This document shows positions 22,533 through 30,500 of a stretch of DNA of 33,957 bases, in pieces (the stretch's first letter is position 1; each line of letters starts with the position of its first letter). The notes below the pieces were generated by a model, which was given only the letters and a program-made list of their open reading frames with translations, did not search any database and had not been told where the DNA came from. A program made the position numbers and the translations under genes. The stretch covers positions 1 to 33,957 of the forward strand of contig JAJPHU010000186.1 in NCBI GenBank assembly GCA_021325115.1, read 5' to 3'. The stretch comes from Planctomycetota bacterium (GTDB lineage Bacteria; Planctomycetota; Planctomycetia; Gemmatales; Gemmataceae).

Positions 22533-23360
22533 ATGCGCTACGCTATTTGCAACGAAACGTTCGAAGGTTGGGATCACGAGCGCATTTGTCGTTTCGTGGC
22601 CGAATTGGGATATCAGGGCTTGGAGATCGCTCCTTTTACCCTGGCGCACTCCATCGAGGAAGTGTCCGCCCAGCGTCGCCGCGAATTGCGCCGTCAGGCC
22701 GAGGACCACGGGCTGACGCTCCTGGGGTTGCACTGGTTGTTGGCGAAAACGGAGGGGTTGCAGCTGACGGCGACCGATGCAGCTGTTCGCCAAAGGACTG
22801 CTGATTATCTGGTAGCATTGGCGCGCTGCTGTGCCGATCTCGGCGGCGCTGTACTGGTGTTCGGCTCCCCAGCGCAGCGGCGCATCCCTGCCGGAGCCAG
22901 CCGCGCTCAGGCGGTTGATTACGCCATCGATACCTTTCGCCGTGCCCAGAACGGCATCGGCGACAGCGGCGTCAAACTGTGCCTGGAGCCCCTGGCGCCG
23001 GCCGAGGCCGATTTCATCAACACCTGTGCCGAGGCCGTCGAGATCCTCGATCGGCTGGGGCATCCAAATTTCCTGTTGCACCTCGATGTCAAGGCGATGT
23101 CCGCAGAGAATACGCCGGTCCCGGAGTTGATTCACCGTTACGCTGCACGTACCGGCCATTTCCACGCCAACGACGCCAATCGTCGTGGACCGGGGTTCGG
23201 ACACGTCGATTTCGTACCGATCCTCCGCGCCCTGCATGATAGTGGCTATGGAGGTTGGGTATCGGTTGAGGTGTTCGATTACTCTCCCGATGCGGAGACG
23301 ATTGCACGCGAGAGTCTGCGTTATCTGCGCGAATGCGAGGCGAAGGCGAGTCAATGCTGA
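22533..23360 (+). CDS. Sugar phosphate isomerase/epimerase-like TIM-barrel protein
   Basis: A 275-residue xylose-isomerase-like TIM barrel (AP-endonuclease family 2 fold). The metal-site residues expected of isomerases and epimerases are visible: E152 in 'KLCLEPL', D185 in 'LLHLDVKAM', H211 in 'TGHFHANDANRRGPG' and E246 in 'WVSVEVFDYSP'. Such enzymes interconvert keto sugars or related polyols; the substrate cannot be inferred. The start at ATG 22533 is supported by the immediate 'RYAICNETFEGW' strand, although its ribosome binding site is weak. The last 10 bp overlap the 3' end of the convergent small membrane-protein gene. Confidence 0.85.
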   Translation: MRYAICNETFEGWDHERICRFVAELGYQGLEIAPFTLAHSIEEVSAQRRRELRRQAEDHGLTLLGLHWLLAKTEGLQLTATDAAVRQRTADYLVALARCCADLGGAVLVFGSPAQRRIPAGASRAQAVDYAIDTFRRAQNGIGDSGVKLCLEPLAPAEADFINTCAEAVEILDRLGHPNFLLHLDVKAMSAENTPVPELIHRYAARTGHFHANDANRRGPGFGHVDFVPILRALHDSGYGGWVSVEVFDYSPDAETIARESLRYLRECEAKASQC

Positions 23361-23572
23361 CGCAATGCCTTGAGGATGCCTGCCAGCCATTCATACAGCA
23401 GCAGAAACGCAAACGAGGTGACCCACAGAAACAGGGCCAGACGCCAATACCACGGCACGGCGGAGGTCGGCAGCCGTTCCCGCGTCTCGCTGGAGTTGAC
23501 GGCGGCAGGCGTCGGCAGCGAGGCTTTTTCCGCCTGAACGGCGCTGGTGCGACGAGCAGCAGATCGAGTCAT
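23351..23572 (-). CDS. Small single-TM protein downstream of the RseP-like gene
   Basis: A 73-residue protein with a basic, Ser/Thr/Ala-rich N-terminal half ('MTRSAARRTSAVQAEKASL') and one strong membrane segment ('WRLALFLWVTSFAFLLLYEW', about 43-62). I use ATG 23572, which has 'aaggag' 8 nt upstream; the longer track ORF from 23719 would read through a hairpin and into the protease gene. It follows the RseP-like gene on the same strand after a hairpin and overlaps the isomerase-like gene's 3' end by 10 bp. No family recognised; it may be an accessory of the protease, but that is only positional. Confidence 0.55.
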   Translation of the reverse strand: MTRSAARRTSAVQAEKASLPTPAAVNSSETRERLPTSAVPWYWRLALFLWVTSFAFLLLYEWLAGILKALRQH

Positions 23573-23590
23573 AGGTGCGTCTCCTTCGAT

Positions 23591-23643
23591 TTCGTGGCAC
23601 ACTGGCAACGTGTAGGGGGGGCACGCTGCCAGCGTGCCACGAA
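23591..23643. terminator. 22-bp hairpin after the RseP-like gene
   Basis: 'ttcgtggcacactggcaacg...' (23591-23612) pairs with 23622-23643 at 20 of 22 positions, the two exceptions being G-U-compatible, around a G-rich 9-nt loop. It starts 6 bp after the stop of the RseP-like gene on the minus strand and ends just before the Shine-Dalgarno of the small TM gene. Confidence 0.7.
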
Positions 23644-23648
23644 TCTTA

Positions 23649-26225
23649 TCAGCTGCCGAACATCTTGAGGACGTAATTCTGAATGTCCTGGTAAAATACG
23701 AACAACATAAGGAAACCAATGGCGGCCAGGCCGATATAGGTGGCGATGACGCGCGCCCTTTCGGTGGGCGGCCGACCGCGCAGCTTCTCGTAAATCAAGA
23801 ATACCATGTGTCCGCCATCGAGAATGGGGATGGGCAGAAAATTGACCACCGCCAAGTTGATGCTGATAATGCCCAAGAACAAGAGCAGTTCGAAATTGCC
23901 GGCCTGAGCGTTGGCGAAAGCCTCCATGCCTATGCCGATTGGGCCGGCCGTCCCCTTGAGCGGTATGCGTCCCGTGGCCAAGCTGCGCAGCTGCAAGTAC
24001 ATGAGGACAATCATGTCACGCGTTTCGCGACCGCCCATAATCAGTGCTTCGCCGAGACTGTCGGCTTTTTGGAGCGTATAGTCATTGAGCAAGTTAAGAC
24101 CACGCGAAGCTAACGGCCAACTACGGTCCTCCTCGGCGGTCAGAGTCAGCGGTTCCGGTACATCCCCATCCGGACGCTTGACCTTGACCTGCATCTTCTT
24201 ATACTCGCTTCTCTGCAGGTACCAGAAGGGCTGTGCCCAACGATCGTGTACCAGGTCGCCATTCTGTTCGGATACCAACGGGAACCAGAGCGACCAGCCC
24301 AACTCTCGGGTGAAGCGCGAATGCTCCCAAACACGGTACTCCGTGAGCGTATCGTCCTTTTTCAGTCCGACTTGGGCTGCCGGCGAACCCGGCTTGACCT
24401 CGACAATTTGGCTGAGGATCCAGTAGGCAACGCCGAGCTGAGGGATGGGTAAAGGCGAGGCCGCCCCGAGCGGCGCCTCAGCGTCGTTGTTCCAGCGCTC
24501 ATCCCAATCGACTGGCTCGCAGGTGATGTCCTTGGCGGTGCGCTCCGCCTCGCGGCGCAACGTCAGGATCACTTTTTTCTTGCCCGGCTGCCGGGCCGCC
24601 TGCACCAGTTCGGAAGGCAAGCGTTCAGGATCGAGATCTTCTTGAGCGTACAGCTTCTCGCCGTCCGCACCGATCATAACCACTTTGATGAGTTCATCGC
24701 CTTTTTGGACACCGGCGCGGGCGGCGGACGAGCCTTCGCGGACGGCGGCCACCTTGCCCATCTTCATGCGCATGCCGAAGGTGAAGTGATAAGCTGGCGG
24801 CACAAACAGGTTGACAAGGTCTCCGTTGGCCGGCGGCTGGCGTAGCGACGTGTTGTTGGGATCGCCGCGCCGAACCTGGATAACGATCGGCATTCCGGCC
24901 AGCTGCCGTAGACGAGCCTGAAAAACGAACGGATCGCGCAGATCACTACTGCGGGTGGAACCGGTGTCTCGCCGGCCGCGCCGTGGATCACGTGGCAGTT
25001 CGCGGATACGAAAAGGATTATAGGAGCCGGCCTCTTGCACTTCGGTGCAACCGATGATGGCGTCGTTCCACTGGAAACCCTCCAACGGCACTTCACGGTC
25101 AATAGCTTTGGCTTTGTCGCTGCTTCCCTTTGGCAAAACGCGAACGATCATCTTCTTGCCACGCAACGCCAAGACGCGCCGGCTCAACTCCTGATAATCG
25201 AATGTACCGGCCTGGGGATCGTGCTTGATCTCCGTGATCGATTTTGGATTATCGGGATCGGTAGTAGCGATGATAATCTCGTCTTGGTTGACGGGGACAG
25301 GGCGGGCCGCAGCAGCGGGACTGTCTTTGAGTACGGGAAACACATCAAGCTCTCTTTCCGGTTTGGGCGGCAGCCGCAGTTGCAGCGGCGGCGACACGCC
25401 TACAACCGGAACCTGATCATTGGCCTCTCGGCGCGGTAGCAAATGGACCGTTTGCTCGCCCTCTTCTTCGCCGTTGTCGCCGTATTTCTTGATGGTGAAG
25501 GCCAACTCCTCACCCTTGCTCGAGAGAGCCACCTTGCGCTTCAGCGTCTTGAACGTGGGATTGGCGATGCCAGCGAGCTTGGTGATGAGGGTGCCGCTGG
25601 GAATACCTTTTTGCCACAACGCTCCACCGGCATCGACACGACCGACCACGGCAGGCTGATCGGGGATGCCGTGATAATAATACACCACGATGAACAAAAT
25701 ACAGCCGAGCAACACGTTCATAAGGACGCCGGCCGAGATGATGAGCATGCGCTGACCGACCGTCTTGTTCTTGAATGAGCGCGGATAGTTCTCGTCTTCT
25801 TCGGCTTCCAGACCCTCGCCGACCATATTGACGTAGCCACCCAATGGCAGTACGGCGAGTTTGTAGGTAGTCTCGCCGCGCTGGAAGCTGCAACCGGGCA
25901 GAGCGGGACCGAAGCCGATGCTGAACGTCTGCACATGGACATCGCACCATTTGGCGGCCAAGAAATGCCCCAGCTCATGAATGAAGATGACAAAACCGAT
26001 GCCGAAAACGACCTTGGCAGCGGACCAGACGCCTTCCAGTCCAAGCTTATACCAGATCAGGCCGACAGCAGCGCCCAGAAGGACCAGATAGACGGCATTG
26101 TTGGCCAACCAGGCGGCCGGCGTCAAAGACGGAGCCTCGGCGAGCCGGGTTGCGTCCGCGCCCGGAGATGAAGTCTCAGCCGGTTTTACTTGATCGATGT
26201 GGTTTGGGTTCGGAGACTGATCCAA
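23649..26225 (-). CDS. rseP: RseP-type site-2 protease with enlarged PDZ region
   Basis: An 858-residue M50 intramembrane metalloprotease. It has a membrane segment ('NNAVYLVLLGAAVGLIWY'), the zinc motif HELGH at 83-87 in the next TM, and the third-ligand motif 'NFLPIPILDGGH' near residue 800, where RseP homologues carry it. RseP cleaves anti-sigma factors and clears signal peptides. Between the catalytic halves are over 550 residues with at least two PDZ-like units ('EGSSAARAGVQKGDELIKV', 'KPGSPAAQVGLKKDDTL'), making it nearly twice the usual 430-450 residues. The start is TTG 26225, preceded by 'aggaggt' with a 6-nt gap; ORF track start 26321 would overlap dxr by 136 bp instead of 40 bp. 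Co-transcribed after dxr, as is common for this pair. Confidence 0.88.
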   Translation of the reverse strand: MDQSPNPNHIDQVKPAETSSPGADATRLAEAPSLTPAAWLANNAVYLVLLGAAVGLIWYKLGLEGVWSAAKVVFGIGFVIFIHELGHFLAAKWCDVHVQTFSIGFGPALPGCSFQRGETTYKLAVLPLGGYVNMVGEGLEAEEDENYPRSFKNKTVGQRMLIISAGVLMNVLLGCILFIVVYYYHGIPDQPAVVGRVDAGGALWQKGIPSGTLITKLAGIANPTFKTLKRKVALSSKGEELAFTIKKYGDNGEEEGEQTVHLLPRREANDQVPVVGVSPPLQLRLPPKPERELDVFPVLKDSPAAAARPVPVNQDEIIIATTDPDNPKSITEIKHDPQAGTFDYQELSRRVLALRGKKMIVRVLPKGSSDKAKAIDREVPLEGFQWNDAIIGCTEVQEAGSYNPFRIRELPRDPRRGRRDTGSTRSSDLRDPFVFQARLRQLAGMPIVIQVRRGDPNNTSLRQPPANGDLVNLFVPPAYHFTFGMRMKMGKVAAVREGSSAARAGVQKGDELIKVVMIGADGEKLYAQEDLDPERLPSELVQAARQPGKKKVILTLRREAERTAKDITCEPVDWDERWNNDAEAPLGAASPLPIPQLGVAYWILSQIVEVKPGSPAAQVGLKKDDTLTEYRVWEHSRFTRELGWSLWFPLVSEQNGDLVHDRWAQPFWYLQRSEYKKMQVKVKRPDGDVPEPLTLTAEEDRSWPLASRGLNLLNDYTLQKADSLGEALIMGGRETRDMIVLMYLQLRSLATGRIPLKGTAGPIGIGMEAFANAQAGNFELLLFLGIISINLAVVNFLPIPILDGGHMVFLIYEKLRGRPPTERARVIATYIGLAAIGFLMLFVFYQDIQNYVLKMFGS

Positions 26226-27397
26226 CGGCCTACCTCCTGTCGCGCCCAACGATCGCAAGCACTCAACTCGGCCAGCGTCGGCGTCGGGCTGTAATGATGA
26301 TGATCCAAAGCCGCGCGGCAAGCGCGGGAAATATCGAGAAAATCCAGGTCGCCCCGCAGGAAGCGTTCGACAGCCGCCTCGTTAGCAGCGTTGAGCACAG
26401 CGCCGCAGGTTCCGCCGCGGCGGGCAACCTCATATCCTAATTGTAGGGCCGGAAACGTTTCGTGATCGGGCTGCTCGAAGTGCCAGGCCGACAATTCGCG
26501 CCAGTTCAGCCGTCGCGCTGGGCCGGCCACGCGCTCGGGATAGGTCAGGGCGTATTGGATCGGCAAACGCATGTCTGGAGGCGACAGCTGGGCCAATACC
26601 GAGCCGTCCTGAAATTCAACGAAGGAATGAATGACTGATTCTGGATGGATGATGACCTCGATGCGCTCCGGCGGCAAACCAAACAGCCAGCGGGCTTCGA
26701 TAACCTCCAGCGCCTTGTTCATGAGTGTGGCCGAGTCAATGGTGATTTTCGGCCCCATGCGCCAGGTTGGATGATTCAGAGCTTCCGCGACCGTAACGTC
26801 AGCCAATTCTTCTCGTGTTCGGCCGCGGAAGGGGCCGCCGCTGCCGGTTAGTACGATGCGCTCGACGGCATCGGACGGACTGCCTTGCATGGCCTGGAAA
26901 ATGGCGCTATGCTCGCTATCAACCGGCAAGAGCCGGCCGCCGCGGCGCGCAGCCAGGTCGGTGACAAGCGCGCCAGCGAGGACCAGCGTTTCCTTGTTGG
27001 CGACAGCGACGGTTTTGCCAGCTTCCAGGGCAGCCCAGGTACCCAGTAGCCCCGCCGCGCCGACGATGGCTGTGACCACAATGTCCACGTCTGGATCTTG
27101 CACCATCTCGGCGACGGCCTCGGGGCCATAGAGCAGCCGACAGCCAGGCGGCAACTGGGAAGCATCCATTTGTTTGGCCGCCGCGGCATCGGTCAGCGCC
27201 ACCCAACGCGGCCGATAACGCTGGGCCTGGCGCAACAAGGCGTCGCTATTGGAATGGGCACTGAGTCCCTGCACTTCCAGACGGCCGCTCAGATGGTCCA
27301 CGACGTCGAGGCAATTAGTGCCGATCGAACCGGTGGAACCAAGAACGACAATCCGGCGGCGCGCAGACGTAATGCGGCTGACATTCATGGCAGGCAT
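26186..27397 (-). CDS. dxr: 1-deoxy-D-xylulose 5-phosphate reductoisomerase
   Basis: A 403-residue cytoplasmic enzyme that makes 2-C-methyl-D-erythritol 4-phosphate with NADPH, the second step of the MEP isoprenoid pathway. Signatures: the NADPH site 'VVLGSTGSIGTNCLDVV', 'VAVANKETLVLAG', the metal and substrate residues in 'PVDSEHSAIFQ', 'LTGSGGPF', 'IIHPESVIHSFVEF', 'DMRLPIQYAL' and 'LNAANEAAVERFL'. I place the start at ATG 27397 ('MPAMNVSRITSARRRIVVLG'); ATG 27388 is also possible, while the track start at 27475 falls in the loop of a hairpin. The 3' end overlaps the RseP-like gene by 40 bp, so translation is probably coupled. Confidence 0.95.
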   Translation of the reverse strand: MPAMNVSRITSARRRIVVLGSTGSIGTNCLDVVDHLSGRLEVQGLSAHSNSDALLRQAQRYRPRWVALTDAAAAKQMDASQLPPGCRLLYGPEAVAEMVQDPDVDIVVTAIVGAAGLLGTWAALEAGKTVAVANKETLVLAGALVTDLAARRGGRLLPVDSEHSAIFQAMQGSPSDAVERIVLTGSGGPFRGRTREELADVTVAEALNHPTWRMGPKITIDSATLMNKALEVIEARWLFGLPPERIEVIIHPESVIHSFVEFQDGSVLAQLSPPDMRLPIQYALTYPERVAGPARRLNWRELSAWHFEQPDHETFPALQLGYEVARRGGTCGAVLNAANEAAVERFLRGDLDFLDISRACRAALDHHHYSPTPTLAELSACDRWARQEVGRWISLRTQTTSIK

Positions 27398-27443
27398 TGT
27401 AGCCCGTCTCGCTGCAACCCTGCAAGACGATTGAGGAATGGCC

Positions 27444-27529
27444 ACGAGCCGGAAGCGTAAGCGATGGCAAAACATCCGTCACTTACACTTCCGGCTCGTT
27501 ATACCGTCGCGAACGCTTCCGGCTCGTTA
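27444..27529. terminator. Hairpin with a third repeat arm after the secretin gene
   Basis: 'acgagccggaagcgtaagcg' (27444-27463) pairs with the complement ending at 27499, with two G-U-compatible mismatches, forming a hairpin. The right arm 'cacttccggctcgtta' (27486-27501) is repeated as 'cgcttccggctcgtta' at 27514-27529, which includes the secretin stop codon. The stem probably ends secretin transcription on the minus strand. Having two copies of one arm allows alternative pairings. Confidence 0.65.
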
Positions 27530-30500
27530 CTCGGTGACGGCGGGCGGCGGCCGATAGCCGGTCTGCGTTTCTTCCTCTTCGGCCTGGATAATGATGCGCG
27601 GCGTCACCATGATGAGCAAGCTCTCGGCCGAGCGCCCGTAGCCGATGTTGCGGAACAGACGGCTCAGATAGGGGATCTTGCTCAGCACCGGCGGGCCAAA
27701 TTCATTGCGGCCCTCGGACAAACGTTTCAGACCGCCCATCAGCACGGTGCCGCCGTCCGGCACCGCCACGGTTGTGTTCACCGAGACACGCGACAGGCGC
27801 GGCTGCTGGATGAACTGGGTGAACACCACGGGCTGGCCGGTTGCTGTGCCGTCGAACAGAGGGAAGATCGGCGTCACTACCGGGAACAGGTTGACTTCGC
27901 CGTTGACTACGTTGGCCAAGCTGGGCGCCAGCGACAGACGCACGAAACGGCGATCGCCGGAGATGACGGCGTTGATGGTCAGGATGATATTCAAGGGGAA
28001 CAACGTGGTGATGGGATTGTACACCACTTGGCCGTAGCCGCCGTTGACCACCGAGACACCAATCGTGAAGAACTGGTAGTCCTGGACAGCGATGTTGGCC
28101 GTCTGCCCGTTGAACAGCGTCAGCTTGGGCGCCTGCATAACATTGGTACGAGTATCGCCAGCTACCGCTTCCATGAACAGGAACACCTGAATGTCGCTGA
28201 GGAATGCCAGGCCCATCGTCAGGCCGCCGTAGCCGGGGATGCCGGGGTAGCCACCAAACGGTGGCACAGCCTGCGGATAGGTCAGCTGCGTGATCGGAAT
28301 GTTCAGGTCGCTCGTCAGGGTGCCAGCCGGCGTCAAACCGGAGACCAGGTTGTTGGGGGCGAAGAAGTTGATGTACGCCGGATTGGCAAACTGGCCGGAG
28401 ACCAATTCCGGCTGGACTTGCAGCGCGGACCGGCTCTTGTTGAGGATGTTCATGTTGAAGTTGACGCCAATACGCTCGAAGAAATCCTCAGCGATGCTGA
28501 TGAACTTGACCTCGACGGCCACTTCCTGATCGATCAGGCGCCGCAAGGCGTTGAGCAGATCCTGAACCTGGTCCTGAATGTCTGGCGTCTGATTGACAAC
28601 CAAGGCCAGGGTCAGCGGATGGAAATCGATGGTCCCTGATCCGCCTTGCTCGGCCCAGCTGTGCGGCGCGATGGTGTTGGTGATTAGTTTGATGAGCATC
28701 TCTTCATGCGTCTGCGGACGCTGCTTGGTCACCTGGACATTGCTGCCCGATGCTCCCTCGGCGAAGCTGCTCGGCGACGCATTGGCCTGCGAGCTGCCAG
28801 GCGGCGCGGCCGGCAGGCTGACCGGCTGGCCGCCCGGCATTCCGGTCATGGCAGTCGGGGGCATCGTTGCGCTGAGCGCTTGATTGACATTGATCATGCC
28901 CAGCTGCGTTGTGGCGTCCGGCGTCGTACCAACCTGGCCGAAATTCTCCACGGCGATGACCAGGTCGGCCACCGGATAGACCACTTGCTTGAGCTTGCCG
29001 CGTGCCTGATCTTCCGTGGTGATTTTCAACACATCGTCGGACACGACATAGGTGAGGTGCACCAGACCCAACACCAATTTCAACGCCGATTTGAGAGAGA
29101 TATTGTCAAGTTTGATCGTCACCGGCGCGTCCAGCTGAATCCCTTTGTCGGCCAGGGCCGGCTCGTCAATGAAGATGTTGATACCCTGATCGCCGCGGAT
29201 GTAATCGATGACCTCGCGCAACGGCTGGTTGGTGCAGCTGAGACTGATCGGTGCCGTCAGCTTGCGCTCAATGTTGCGCTCTTCCGTCGAGATGCGCTGC
29301 GGAGATACGCCTTCCAGCGACTTGCGGCTTTGGATTCTCCGGCGACGCCCTTCATCTTTGGTGAAGGTGATGTCGTTCGAGACCGCATCCGGATCGCCGA
29401 TGTCGTCTGTACCGTGCATCGCTTCGATGAACACGTCTTCCTTGCGTGCCTTGTCATTCTCGTACTGAGAATGGTTGCGCTGGTACTTGGCCATGGTGAT
29501 GGCGGCGGTGGCCATCGGATTATCCGGATCCAACTCCTTGATCCGCAGCGCCACCATTTCCGCTTCGGGATACTTGGCGTCGTGGAACAACTCGTTGTAC
29601 TGCTTCATCAACTGGGCGATGTTTTTCTGCTTGACCTGCTCGGCGTTCTTGGCTTTGGCCATGTCGCTCTTGACCTTCCGTGATCGTTCATCGAAGCGGC
29701 TGTTGGCCAGTTCGGACTGCGCCTTGAGGAGCTGGAACTGTTGCAGGCGCGAATCGATCGGCCGCCGCAGCATCGCCAGCTGAGCCGGATCCAGCTGCTC
29801 CTCTGCCAGCCGGGCGAGATATTCCTGGAGCATGTCCACGGCCACATCGGTCTGTCCGGTGCGGAAGCGTTCCAGGGCTTGCGCCTGAACGTTCAGCCCT
29901 TCGGTGCGGAGTTGCTGGAACTTGACTTCGCGCAAAGCGCGTGTACGGGCCAGCAGCGATTGTCCTGGATCATCAGTGGCGCGGGCTTGTCCTTCCCTTG
30001 CTTGCCCTTCGGACTGGTAGGCACTGGTGAGGGCAATGCCGTTGCTGCGCGCACCGGGCTGCATCTCCGGCGTGTTGAGTATCTCACGTAGCCGGCCGCG
30101 GCGTCGTTCGTCGAGTTTGTTGGTATCGATGCTGGCCAGGATCAGATTAGCCCGACGATAATCGCGGTGCTGATAGGCCACAACGGCCTCATCAAAAGTG
30201 CGATTAGCTCGCCGCCGATTCTGCGCGTCCTCCTCGGCATCGATGGTGCGCAGCACGGCCAGGCCGGCCTCACCGGCGCCGAGCTTGACAGCTTCCTCAG
30301 CGAAACGCCGCGCGTTGGCTGTCTGACCGCTGCGTAGCTCCAAACGGGCCTGATCGAGCAACTGCTCAAAGTTCTGCGTTCGGAGTTCGGAATTCGGAGT
30401 TCTAAGCTGTGATTTCTCAGACCCCGGAACGTGGGACTCGGCACGGACGAGAGTGGTACCGCCGCCGCGCAGTTGATTGACCATCTGCATGGCGGCGTTG

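Noticed and set aside
27398-27475. Upstream start of dxr at 27475
   Set aside because: The codon falls in the loop of the 27444-27499 hairpin and adds a basic stretch not expected before the NADPH-binding motif.
27464-28639. 391-residue + strand ORF opposite the secretin C-terminus
   Set aside because: It is antisense to the secretin core and its composition (His/Gln/Arg-rich) is typical of shadow frames.
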